64,000 nt of DNA, from NCBI GenBank assembly GCA_002839445.1, contig PGYB01000019.1, forward strand, positions 1 to 64,000, written 5' to 3'. Shown here piece by piece: positions 41,079-48,545 of the stretch; within the stretch, counting starts at the first letter, position 1, and the number at the start of each line of letters is the position of its first letter. The translations under genes and the position numbers were made by a program. The notes beneath the pieces were generated by a model. It searched no databases, was not told the origin of the DNA, and worked only from the letters and a program-made list of their open reading frames with translations. Source of the stretch: Candidatus Riflebacteria bacterium HGW-Riflebacteria-1 (lineage in GTDB: Bacteria; Muiribacteriota; Ozemobacteria; Ozemobacterales; Ozemobacteraceae).

Positions 41079-42092
41079 TTAATTTGCCGCTTCGGCAGAT
41101 CGCTCAAAAGCTTTCGCAAGCGGGTAGCTTCGAATGGGGCTGATGCGATTCATTGGCAGATAGTTAAATACCGCCTGCCCCTTGAGGTTGGCCAACGGCA
41201 TTGGGCCCCAAAATCGGCTGTCAGAACTATTGTTGCGATTATCACCCATACAAAACAGACAGTCTGCTGGTACTATGGTATGAAAATCAGAGAGCGGCGG
41301 CTCAGCGATATAGGGCTCGTTCAGCACATTTTCATTTACCATGACCACTCCGTCAACGATGTCAATACGGTCGCCAGGCAGACCGACGACTCTTTTTATG
41401 TAATCCTTTGGCGGAGCCATAGTGTCTGGATTCGGGTATTTAAAAACTATTATATCGCCACGATCCGGTATTTTAAGCCAGATGCGCGGGCCAAAAGGCA
41501 GGCGCCCGTCAAGTGAAAGATCGAGCACATACGCGAAACGACTGACCAGAATGCGGTCACCACTGCGCTCGAGTTGTCCGGTGAAGGGATTACGCTTCTC
41601 GCCGAGCAGAGTTGGCTCCATGCTGCCAGTTGGAATCCAGAAGGCCTGCAAGACCAGGCCGCGGATAATTATTGCCAGAAAAAAAGCAATAAAAATGGTC
41701 TCGTTCCATTCGCGAAACGAACCTTTGTAATGCAGCTCAAATTTTCTACTGTCAATAACCGCACCAGAGACGTCAACAGCCTTTATATGAAGGCTGTTGA
41801 CGCCATTGTGCAGTTTCAGATCAGTCCGGAATCTTCCACGCGTACTCGAATCCACTGGTGCGGCAATCGTCTTGCGACTCATGAACGGCCGAAAACTGTG
41901 ATCGACACGAATCAGAACACTGTCATTACCTCTGCCGTTTATACTGCCAGACAATTGTAATTCAGAAGCGGCCAGAACCTCATCGAGATCGAGAGCTTCC
42001 AGCGCTATTACCTGTTCGCCACAGCGGATCGAAATGTCGTGAATAAACACCCCGACTTTGGAGTCGGGATTAGTTGATTCTTGCAAAATCAA
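41079..42092 (-). CDS. lepB: Signal peptidase I with an N-terminal Ig-like extension
   Basis: LepB cleaves signal peptides on the outer face of the cytoplasmic membrane. The catalytic Ser157 is in IPTGSMEPTL and the Lys233 general base is in DYIKRVVGLPGD, with the family box MGDNRNNSSDSRFWGP near the end. The membrane helix is at about residues 133-150. Ahead of it are about 125 residues without a transmembrane segment, rich in beta-strand-like alternation (SELQLSGSINGRGNDSV, VNSLHIKAVDVSGAVIDSRKF), suggesting one Ig-like domain on the cytoplasmic side. Start TTG 42092 overlaps the rplS stop and has AAGGA six bases upstream. A later TTG is possible but the frame is continuous. Standard LepB has no such extension. 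Confidence 0.88.
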   Translation of the reverse strand: MILQESTNPDSKVGVFIHDISIRCGEQVIALEALDLDEVLAASELQLSGSINGRGNDSVLIRVDHSFRPFMSRKTIAAPVDSSTRGRFRTDLKLHNGVNSLHIKAVDVSGAVIDSRKFELHYKGSFREWNETIFIAFFLAIIIRGLVLQAFWIPTGSMEPTLLGEKRNPFTGQLERSGDRILVSRFAYVLDLSLDGRLPFGPRIWLKIPDRGDIIVFKYPNPDTMAPPKDYIKRVVGLPGDRIDIVDGVVMVNENVLNEPYIAEPPLSDFHTIVPADCLFCMGDNRNNSSDSRFWGPMPLANLKGQAVFNYLPMNRISPIRSYPLAKAFERSAEAAN

Positions 42093-42457
42093 TCTTTATC
42101 CTTGGAAAAGATTTTGTCTTTAACACGAGTCTTCTTACCAACGCGAGCGCGCAGATAGTAGAGCTTGCCACGTGCAACCTTACCACGGCGCAACAGAGCG
42201 ATACTTGCGATAGCAGGCGAATGCAGAATGAAAGTTCTTTCGACGCCTACGCCGTAAGAAATCTTTCTGACGGTGAAGTTTTCGCGCAGACCGCTGTTGC
42301 GGCGCGAAATCACAACACCTTCAAAGGCCTGCAGGCGTTCTTTTTCACCTTCGCGAACCTTGATTTCCATGCGAATGGTGTCGCCTGGCAGAAAAGCGGG
42401 TATATCCTGCTTGTTCTTCTGATAATTTCTTTCAATACTTTCGATAACGGGATTCAT
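42089..42457 (-). CDS. rplS: 50S ribosomal protein bL19
   Basis: bL19 lies at the interface of the ribosomal subunits. The 122-residue protein starts with family segment ERNYQKNKQDIPAFLPGDTI and contains RLQAFEGVVISRRNSG and GVGVERTFILHSP. It follows trmD by 47 bases, the normal order trmD-rplS, and overlaps the start of lepB by four bases. Confidence 0.97.
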   Translation of the reverse strand: MNPVIESIERNYQKNKQDIPAFLPGDTIRMEIKVREGEKERLQAFEGVVISRRNSGLRENFTVRKISYGVGVERTFILHSPAIASIALLRRGKVARGKLYYLRARVGKKTRVKDKIFSKDKD

Positions 42458-42504
42458 AACTGAAACTCCTTCCGGAATGATATTTTACTTACACACTGGC
42501 TGCT

Positions 42505-43227
42505 TCAGCTCAGCAGACTCTGCAGAGCTTCTCTGTCATGGTCAGACAGTTCAGCAGCCGAGAACACATCTGGCCGGCTGACAGCAGTTGTCAGCAACGA
42601 CCGGCAATGTCGGAATTCTTCGATACCTGCGTGGTTGCCTTCCTGCAGAACGACCGGGACTTCCAGGCCTTCCCAGGTGGCGGGGCGCGTATATTGAGGA
42701 TGGTCGAGAAGTCCTTCGTAGAAGGAATCCTGTTCAACCGATTCCTGACGGCCCACCGTGCCGGGTATCATTCTTGAGACAGCGTCAACAACAGTCATTG
42801 CAGCGATTTCGCCGCCGGTCAATACATAGTCACCTATAGACAGCTCAAGGTCAAACTCACTGATGATACGCTCATCAAAACCTTCATAGCGGCCACAGAC
42901 AAGTATCAGCCGGTCAAATGACGCCAACTCCTTTACCAGCTTCTGGTTAAGCGGTAAACCCTGCGGGGTCAGCCCGATAACCGGGCCGGGAGAGGCAAGT
43001 CGACGCACATCTCGCAAGCAGTTCACCAGTGGGGCCGGCTTGAGAATCATGCCTGGGCCACCGCCAAAAGCTGTATCGTCAACTGTTCGGTGTCGGCCAT
43101 CGCCATATTCTCGAAAATTATGCAGGAATATTTCGACCAGGCCGTTTCTGACGGCCGACCCGAGAACGCTTTCTTCAAATACTTTGTCAAAGAGCGCGGG
43201 CAGAAGAGTTACGATATCGATCCGCAT
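42505..43227 (-). CDS. trmD: tRNA (guanine-N1)-methyltransferase TrmD
   Basis: TrmD methylates G37 of tRNAs ending in G36 and prevents frameshifting. The 240-residue protein has the trefoil-knot signature: FGGGPGMILKPAPLV, LVCGRYEGFDERI and SIGDYVLTGGEIAAM. The C-terminal helical domain is complete. It starts one base after the rimM stop codon, in the normal rimM-trmD-rplS order. Confidence 0.97.
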   Translation of the reverse strand: MRIDIVTLLPALFDKVFEESVLGSAVRNGLVEIFLHNFREYGDGRHRTVDDTAFGGGPGMILKPAPLVNCLRDVRRLASPGPVIGLTPQGLPLNQKLVKELASFDRLILVCGRYEGFDERIISEFDLELSIGDYVLTGGEIAAMTVVDAVSRMIPGTVGRQESVEQDSFYEGLLDHPQYTRPATWEGLEVPVVLQEGNHAGIEEFRHCRSLLTTAVSRPDVFSAAELSDHDREALQSLLS

Positions 43228-43228
43228 C

Positions 43229-43810
43229 TCATTCTACCGGAAAATGAAACGTCAATGGTTCTACCAGCTTTACCTGTCTGGCCTTGCGGTCAACAGAGCC
43301 AATAAAGACCTTTAAGAAGGGAATCATGACTTCAGATCCGTTGTTGGTCTTTACAACCAGATACGGGTTGGCCACTTCCGCTTCAAGAGTGATTACCACA
43401 CCAGAAACCTTACCCTCAGGTGAGACCACCTGCATCCCTGACAGCTCGTCGGGATAAAATTCAGTGCCGCTGCTCAGCTGCTCGCGCTCTGACTTGGGAA
43501 TCACCAGCAAGGTGTTCACAAATGTCGCGGCGGCATCACAATCATCGGCGCCAACAAATTTTATCTCAATCGCATCGCCAGAAAAATGCTCGCGCCAGTC
43601 CTCGATTTCAACCGGCTCGGGTTCTCCTGTCAGCCTTTTTACAAGAACCTGACTGCCCGGGCTGAAACGTTCGGGATAGTCTGTGTTCAGACCAACCCTC
43701 ACCCAGCCGCGCAGGCCAACTGTTCTGCGAACCTTACCGATAACAATCAATGAATCTTCTTCTGGAGAAGATTCTGATTTGTTCAGGCGCAAAATTCGAG
43801 ACTGCGGCAT
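43229..43810 (-). CDS. rimM: 16S rRNA processing factor RimM
   Basis: RimM assists 30S head assembly. The 193-residue protein has the two expected domains: the N-terminal RimM beta-barrel (VIGKVRRTVGLRGWVRVGLN) and the C-terminal PRC barrel (DELSGMQVVSPEGKVSGVVI, VMIPFLKVFIGSVDRKARQV). About 20 residues precede the first strand, slightly more than usual. It follows the KH-domain gene by 31 bases. Confidence 0.92.
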   Translation of the reverse strand: MPQSRILRLNKSESSPEEDSLIVIGKVRRTVGLRGWVRVGLNTDYPERFSPGSQVLVKRLTGEPEPVEIEDWREHFSGDAIEIKFVGADDCDAAATFVNTLLVIPKSEREQLSSGTEFYPDELSGMQVVSPEGKVSGVVITLEAEVANPYLVVKTNNGSEVMIPFLKVFIGSVDRKARQVKLVEPLTFHFPVE

Positions 43811-43841
43811 GATCGTTGTTTCCGATTGTCAAAGAACGGGT

Positions 43842-44084
43842 CTAGCCGACCAGCTCCATAATCACTTTTTTGGTGCCGGTGTTGGCTGAAGACCTGATAA
43901 TGGTGCGCAAAGCATTGATAGTGCGGCCTTTTTTGCCGATTATCTTGCCTGAATCTTCGGGGTTCACCTGAACCTCAAAAACCACGGTACCATCACCCTC
44001 TATTGGCGTGATCACCACTTCTTCGGGGTGCTCAACCAGTGCTTTTACCAGCTTTTCAAGCGTAGCGTGTACAGTCTGAGTCAT
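43842..44084 (-). CDS. khpA: KH-domain RNA-binding protein KhpA
   Basis: This 80-residue single-KH protein carries the GxxG loop in IIGKKGRTINALRTII. KhpA binds RNA and, with KhpB, affects cell division and elongation in some bacteria. It lies between rpsP and rimM, its usual place. Confidence 0.92.
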   Translation of the reverse strand: MTQTVHATLEKLVKALVEHPEEVVITPIEGDGTVVFEVQVNPEDSGKIIGKKGRTINALRTIIRSSANTGTKKVIMELVG

Positions 44085-44100
44085 ATATACCTCTGCACGC

Positions 44101-44400
44101 TTAGGCGCGCTTGGTCCAGACCAGTTTAACTGTACCGTTTTCAGCCTTCTGCTGGATTTTAACTATTCCGCGCTGACGAAGAATGTTTTTAACAGTCTCG
44201 GTCGGAACTGCGCCATCATTGAGATACCCAAGAACAGTGTCTTCCTTGAGGTCAACGATCGGCTGTTCGTTCTGCGGAGCGTAGTGTCCAAGATTTTCAA
44301 GCGTCTTTCCGTCACGGGTTTTGCGGCTGTCAAGAGCTACAATTCGGTAACAGGGGCGATGCTTGGTGCCAAGCACTTTCAATCTGATAGAAACGGCCAT
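44101..44400 (-). CDS. rpsP: 30S ribosomal protein bS16
   Basis: bS16 binds 16S rRNA early in 30S assembly. The 99-residue protein starts with AVSIRLKVLGTKHRPCYRIV and contains KTLENLGHYAPQNEQP and the lid segment GAVPTETVKNILRQRGI. It is followed by khpA after 16 bases and preceded by ffh, in the standard order. Confidence 0.97.
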   Translation of the reverse strand: MAVSIRLKVLGTKHRPCYRIVALDSRKTRDGKTLENLGHYAPQNEQPIVDLKEDTVLGYLNDGAVPTETVKNILRQRGIVKIQQKAENGTVKLVWTKRA

Positions 44401-44444
44401 TTTAAAAACTCCTTATAATATTCTGAAAACCGCTGATGCGGCAC

Positions 44445-45788
44445 TTACATTCCAAAAAACTTGGCAAACTTGCCTTTGTTGCGCTTGCCCAGACTACCCA
44501 GCTGCTTCATCATCTTGCGCATCTGCGTAAACTGCTTCAACAGCTGATTAACATCTTGAATACTGTTGCCGCTGCCCTCGGATATGCGTTTGCGGCGCGA
44601 ACCATCGATAAGGTCAGGGCTGTTGCGCTCGCGCTCGGTCATCGACAGAATAATCGCTTCGAAGCGCTTGAACTTTTTGTCATCGAAGGAAAATTCTGAG
44701 AGATTGCCGGCAGCAGAAGAGAAGCCGGGAATCATGCCGAGCAACTGGTCGAGCGGCCCCATTCGTTTAATCTGATTGAGCTGATAGAGAAAATCGTTAA
44801 AGTTGAATTCGGCATCGAGAACACGCTTCTCGATTTCCTTCATCTTCTCTTCGTCCATGTTGGCCTGAGCTTTTTCAATAAGCGACAATACATCGCCCAT
44901 GCCCAGAATTCTCTGCGCCATGCGCTCAGGGTAGAACGGTTCGAGAGAAGATGACTTTTCGCCGAGACCGACAAATTTGACCGGCTTTCCGGTTACTTCG
45001 CGGATAGAGAGAGCAGCGCCGCCTCTCGCATCACCGTCGAGCTTGGTAAGTATTATGCCAGTAAGCTCAAGCAGCTCATTAAAGCTGGTAGCACTGTTCA
45101 CCGCGTCCTGACCGGTCATTGAGTCAACAACCAGAAGAATCTCGTGTGGTTGAACAGCTTCTTTGATATCCTTCACTTCTGCCATCATCTGCTCGTCAAT
45201 ATGTAAACGACCGGCGGTATCGATGATGACCACGTCGAAATCACGAATCACGGCGTGTTCTATCGCTTTTTTTGCAATATCAGCAGGTCGCATACCGGGC
45301 TCGCCGGTGAATACTTCCATGCTGAGCTGATCACCAAGAACCTGTAACTGCTTGATCGCCGCGGGGCGGTAGATGTCACAGGCCACCAGCATCGGGTTTT
45401 TCTTTTCATCTTTGCGCAGATGCAGCCCAAGCTTGGCCGAAGTAGTTGTTTTACCAGAGCCCTGCAAACCAGCCATCAATATTATTGTTGGCTTCTTTGA
45501 GGAAATATTGATCTTGGCCCGATCAGTGCCGAGCAGCGTCGTGAGCTCTTCAAGCACGATCTTGACGACATGCTGGGTCGGAGTAAGGCTTTTGAGAATT
45601 TCAGCACCGAGACAGCGCTCTTTTACCCGCTTGGTAAAATTCTTAACGACTTTAAAATTGACATCTGCCTCAAGCAGCGCCATCTTAACTTCGTTAAGAG
45701 CGGTATCTACATCTTTTTCTGTGAGCTTGCCTGATTTTCGCAGTTTGTCGAAAACCGAAGCGAGCTTTTCAGAAAGGCCCTGAAACAT
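44445..45788 (-). CDS. ffh: Signal recognition particle GTPase Ffh
   Basis: Ffh delivers nascent membrane proteins to the translocon. The 447-residue protein has the N-domain helices, P-loop GLQGSGKTTTSAKLG, DTAGRLH, TKLDGDARGGAALS, and the methionine-rich M domain from about residue 325 (RMGPLDQLLGMIPGF, FTQMRKMMKQL) that binds SRP RNA and signal sequences. The SRP RNA gene itself is not in this window. A consensus promoter (45836-45864) lies about 50-75 bases upstream of the start, and AGGAG precedes ATG 45788. Confidence 0.97.
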   Translation of the reverse strand: MFQGLSEKLASVFDKLRKSGKLTEKDVDTALNEVKMALLEADVNFKVVKNFTKRVKERCLGAEILKSLTPTQHVVKIVLEELTTLLGTDRAKINISSKKPTIILMAGLQGSGKTTTSAKLGLHLRKDEKKNPMLVACDIYRPAAIKQLQVLGDQLSMEVFTGEPGMRPADIAKKAIEHAVIRDFDVVIIDTAGRLHIDEQMMAEVKDIKEAVQPHEILLVVDSMTGQDAVNSATSFNELLELTGIILTKLDGDARGGAALSIREVTGKPVKFVGLGEKSSSLEPFYPERMAQRILGMGDVLSLIEKAQANMDEEKMKEIEKRVLDAEFNFNDFLYQLNQIKRMGPLDQLLGMIPGFSSAAGNLSEFSFDDKKFKRFEAIILSMTERERNSPDLIDGSRRKRISEGSGNSIQDVNQLLKQFTQMRKMMKQLGSLGKRNKGKFAKFFGM

Positions 45789-45835
45789 TGATTATCTCCT
45801 GTATTTTAGGTCAAGAAAGGCAGAATAGAGCTGTC

Positions 45836-45864
45836 AGTATAACTTAAAGAAAAAAAATAGTCAA
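45836..45864 (-). promoter_or_regulatory. Promoter of the ffh operon
   Basis: On the minus strand TTGACT (45859-45864) and TATACT (45836-45841) are exactly 17 bases apart, five of six matches at each box. The same two hexamers with the same spacing occur before the tRNA-Ala gene, which supports a housekeeping sigma-70 consensus in this organism. Confidence 0.75.
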
Positions 45865-45968
45865 GTCATTATGTACCCCAAATCTGGCACTGAGCATTCA
45901 TTAAAACAGATTGCAGACAAGATTTACCGCTTCACACGGCAAATTTGCAAAATTGTCTAATCTTTTTG

Positions 45969-45998
45969 TTGACAGTTTTTTTATTGTATGTCTATATT
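45969..45998 (+). promoter_or_regulatory. Promoter of the hyperacidic protein gene
   Basis: TTGACA (45969-45974, perfect -35) and TATATT (45993-45998, five of six) are 18 bases apart. Transcription would begin near 46005, about 50 bases before the ATG at 46058. This is one of the two best promoters in the window. Confidence 0.75.
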
Positions 45999-46057
45999 GC
46001 ATTCAAATCTAATCGAATTTAACTGCAACGTTTTGATATATGAAAGGGGTAATCGTC

Positions 46058-46429
46058 ATGCCGAAACTATTTGAAACAGAAGATATCCGTATCCTCGCCG
46101 CCCAAACTGACTGGGATAACCTGGACGACGACGAAGAAGAAGATCTCGAAGATGAAGACGATCTCGAGGAATTTGAAGATCTCGAGGACGATGAAGACGA
46201 TATAGAAGATCTCGACGAAGAAGAACTCGACGAAGATCTTGACGACGAAGAAGATGACGCAGAATTTGAAGAGGACGAAGAAGAATTCGAAGACGATGAA
46301 GAAGAAGAAGAAGACGACTTCGCCGACGAAGATGAATTCGAAGAGGACGAAGAAGAAGATGAAGAACTCGAAGATTTCGACGATTTCGAAGATGAAGACG
46401 AAGACTTCGAAGACGAAGAAGAAGAATAA
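46058..46429 (+). CDS. Hyperacidic protein of unknown function (123 aa)
   Basis: I choose ATG 46058 because AAAGGGG lies nine bases upstream; an in-frame ATG at 46040 overlaps that ribosome binding site. After a 22-residue lead (MPKLFETEDIRILAAQTDWD) the rest is about four-fifths Asp and Glu, spaced with Phe, Leu, Ile and Ala. Lys3 and Arg11 are the only basic residues, so the net charge is extremely negative. No membrane segment or signal peptide is seen. I recognise no family; the polyacidic tail recalls the RNA polymerase delta subunit and DNA-mimic proteins, but there is no HARE-HTH domain. The gene has its own consensus promoter and a strong terminator, so it is a single-gene unit likely to be well expressed. 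Confidence 0.82.
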   Translation: MPKLFETEDIRILAAQTDWDNLDDDEEEDLEDEDDLEEFEDLEDDEDDIEDLDEEELDEDLDDEEDDAEFEEDEEEFEDDEEEEEDDFADEDEFEEDEEEDEELEDFDDFEDEDEDFEDEEEE

Positions 46430-46449
46430 TTAAACCCTTTGCGATCACG

Positions 46450-46489
46450 GCCGCCCGATCCCCTTTAAGGGGGAGTTCGGGCGGCTTTT
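46450..46489 (+). terminator. Terminator of the hyperacidic protein gene
   Basis: A long stem GCCGCCCGA/TCGGGCGGC (46450-46485) with an inner TCCCC/GGGGGA pairing is followed by TTTT. This is a strong intrinsic terminator 20 bases after the stop codon. Confidence 0.85.
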
Positions 46490-46614
46490 AATTGTGCGCG
46501 CATTCCTGATGGAGAGCAGCAGAACGCGAAATCAGGACTAAAAAACCCAAAAAAACCATTATTCAGCCCCGCGATGACCCTGCCAAAATCTCAGGCAGAT
46601 TTTTTTCTGCAAAT

Positions 46615-46641
46615 AAAAAAGCCCCCTATTATGAGGGGGCT
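46615..46641 (-). terminator. Terminator of the putative DNA-binding protein gene
   Basis: Stem AGCCCCCT/AGGGGGCT (46620-46627 and 46634-46641) is followed on the minus strand by a T-run. It ends the gene at 46660-47241. Confidence 0.8.
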
Positions 46642-46659
46642 CTTATTCAAATCGTTTGT

Positions 46660-47241
46660 TCAGGCGCTGTTGCGCTGCAGCCAATATCTTGCCTTTTCTT
46701 CTTCAACTATCCTGCCGATATCAGCCTCAGAAATTCCGAATTCCCGAATATCTGCCCGGTTAACTAACCACATCCAGTCATCGTGGTTCCACTGACCGCT
46801 TTTGGTGTGCACAAATTCGCGCAATTTGCCAAGGAGAACTTCTTCAGGTCTCAGACGAGAGCTTGCGACCTTAACCGCAACCGGCTTTTCGGGCTCAACA
46901 TGCACTTCAGGCTGGTCGACAGATATACCGGCAAACGAGTATACCTTCAAACCACCCCTCTTGCCACGTTCAAGAAGGTATCCCTCGCGCACCATTGCCT
47001 GAAACAGGCGATACATCGAGCCTTTTTCGTTTTTGTCGAGTCTGGCCTTGAAAAGATCGCGGTTAACATCGTTGGCAGTGAAATCTTCGCAACCCTCAAG
47101 ATACTTCATGATTTTTTTGACGTTTTTAGAAATAACCTGATGCAGATGGATATTTCGGTCTTTGTCACATCTGCGCTTGTTCCTGGTGCCCTCTACGACC
47201 CCTTTGCAAAAGGGAAGTTCACATGTTCTCTTACGTCCCAC
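46660..47241 (-). CDS. Putative DNA-binding protein with N-terminal cysteine cluster
   Basis: This 193-residue protein starts at GTG 47241 with GAGGT eight bases upstream; a TTG at 47262 is the alternative. The N-terminus has Cys7, Cys12, Cys25, His32 and His34 in a basic context (KRTCELPFCKG, NKRRCDKDRNIHLHQ), suggesting a small metal-binding knuckle. Residues about 40-105 look like a winged helix (VKKIMKYLEGCEDFTANDV, MVREGYLLERGKRGGLKVY). The C-terminal part is charged and unassigned. It is transcribed divergently from the GalT-like genes, so regulation of them is possible but not shown. Confidence 0.65.
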   Translation of the reverse strand: MGRKRTCELPFCKGVVEGTRNKRRCDKDRNIHLHQVISKNVKKIMKYLEGCEDFTANDVNRDLFKARLDKNEKGSMYRLFQAMVREGYLLERGKRGGLKVYSFAGISVDQPEVHVEPEKPVAVKVASSRLRPEEVLLGKLREFVHTKSGQWNHDDWMWLVNRADIREFGISEADIGRIVEEEKARYWLQRNSA

Positions 47242-47304
47242 GATCTTTACCTCTACATTCAAAAGTCAATGGTCTACACAAAACAATACCTTTTCAATTG
47301 CAAT

Positions 47305-47333
47305 AGATTAACCAAGCAGTGAACAGTTGTCAA
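47305..47333 (-). promoter_or_regulatory. Promoter of the putative DNA-binding protein gene
   Basis: On the minus strand TTGACA (47328-47333, perfect) and TAATCT (47305-47310, weak) are 17 bases apart, about 65-90 bases before GTG 47241. Confidence 0.4.
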
Positions 47334-47461
47334 CTTTTTTCGACACAAGGTACCCTGGCGCGGCAAAATCGTGTCCACCAACTCGTGCAAAACCCGCAAA
47401 GTACCGTCAATTCTGGACAACGTGCAGAATCGGTAGAAAGAAAATCAACCGATCATACAAA

Positions 47462-47491
47462 TTGCCAATTTTAGAAAACTTATTGTATAAT
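47462..47491 (+). promoter_or_regulatory. Promoter of the GalT-like gene pair
   Basis: TTGCCA (47462-47467) and TATAAT (47486-47491, perfect) are 18 bases apart and lie about 40-65 bases upstream of ATG 47529. Confidence 0.65.
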
Positions 47492-47528
47492 GCCTGACAA
47501 AGAGATTTAAGCCAAGGAACAGAAATCA

Positions 47529-48524
47529 ATGCCGCAGCTCCGTAAAGATCCAGTTACCAAGCGTTGGGTCATCATTCTTCATGAACAGGCAAAAACACCC
47601 TCCGACTTTCCGATTGTACATCCCGAGAAGCAAAGTCTTAAATGCCCATTCTGCATGGGAAACGAGGCCTCGACTCCCAACGAAGTAATGTCATACCGGG
47701 CTCCAGACACTCTACCCAATCAATCCGGCTGGGAAGTTAGAGTTATCCCGAACAAGTTTCCGGCTCTGCAGATCGAAGGAGACCTGGACCGCACTGGAAT
47801 CGGCGTTTACGATATGATGAATGGCGTTGGCGCCCACGAAGTGATCATAGAGTCGCCAGGGCATGAAGATGGCTTTCACAACTACAGTGTTGAACAGATA
47901 GCCCGTATAATTCGCACCTATACAGACCGTTACCGCGACCTGAGGCGTGACCGCCGTTTCCGCTATATTCTCATTTTTAAAAATCAGGGTTCGGCAGCCG
48001 GCGCAAGCCTCGACCACCCGCATTCTCAGCTCATAGCCACGCCCATTATTCCCAAAAGGGCCATGGAAGAAGTTGAAGGAGCTAAGCGTTACTACTATTA
48101 CAAAGAACGCTGCGTGTTCTGCGATATTATCCGCCAGGAGCTCAGCAGCGGCGAACGAATCGTTCACGAGAACGAACAGTTTGTCGCATTTGCGCCTTTC
48201 GCATCGCGTTTTCCCTTCGAAACCTGGATCGCGCCGAAAGAACATCGCGACTCGTTCGGCGACATCGAAAGCAGTGAAGTTGAAGCACTCGCCAGTATCA
48301 TGCAAAGTACACTGCGCAAACTGATCACAACTCTCGACAACCCACCTTTCAATTACATAATTCACACGTCGCCGTGCGACGAGCACTGCACTGACTACTT
48401 TCACTGGCACATCGAGATCATGCCGCGCCTTACCAAAGTCGCGGGTTTCGAGTGGGGCTCAGGCTTTTATATCAATCCGGTTGCCCCCGAACAGGCAGCT
48501 AAATATCTTATTGCCGGCAAATAA
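47529..48524 (+). CDS. GalT-like nucleotidyltransferase of the HIT superfamily (copy 1)
   Basis: This 331-residue protein is a galactose-1-phosphate uridylyltransferase-type enzyme. It has the two HIT-like halves: CPFCMGNE (metal-binding pair) near residue 45, LDHPHSQLIATPIIPK near 165, a second cysteine pair CVFCDII, and the active-site FHWHIEIMPRL near residue 296. The family transfers nucleoside monophosphates to sugar phosphates. Whether the substrate is galactose-1-phosphate is unknown; no galactokinase or epimerase gene is nearby. It is followed 21 bases later by a paralogue. Confidence 0.87.
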   Translation: MPQLRKDPVTKRWVIILHEQAKTPSDFPIVHPEKQSLKCPFCMGNEASTPNEVMSYRAPDTLPNQSGWEVRVIPNKFPALQIEGDLDRTGIGVYDMMNGVGAHEVIIESPGHEDGFHNYSVEQIARIIRTYTDRYRDLRRDRRFRYILIFKNQGSAAGASLDHPHSQLIATPIIPKRAMEEVEGAKRYYYYKERCVFCDIIRQELSSGERIVHENEQFVAFAPFASRFPFETWIAPKEHRDSFGDIESSEVEALASIMQSTLRKLITTLDNPPFNYIIHTSPCDEHCTDYFHWHIEIMPRLTKVAGFEWGSGFYINPVAPEQAAKYLIAGK

Positions 48525-48545
48525 CAGGCAGGCCAGGAGCAGATT

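Noticed and set aside
46056..46448. Arg/Leu-rich open frame opposite the hyperacidic gene
   Set aside because: It is the antisense of a polyacidic coding sequence. Promoter, ribosome binding site and terminator all fit the plus-strand gene.
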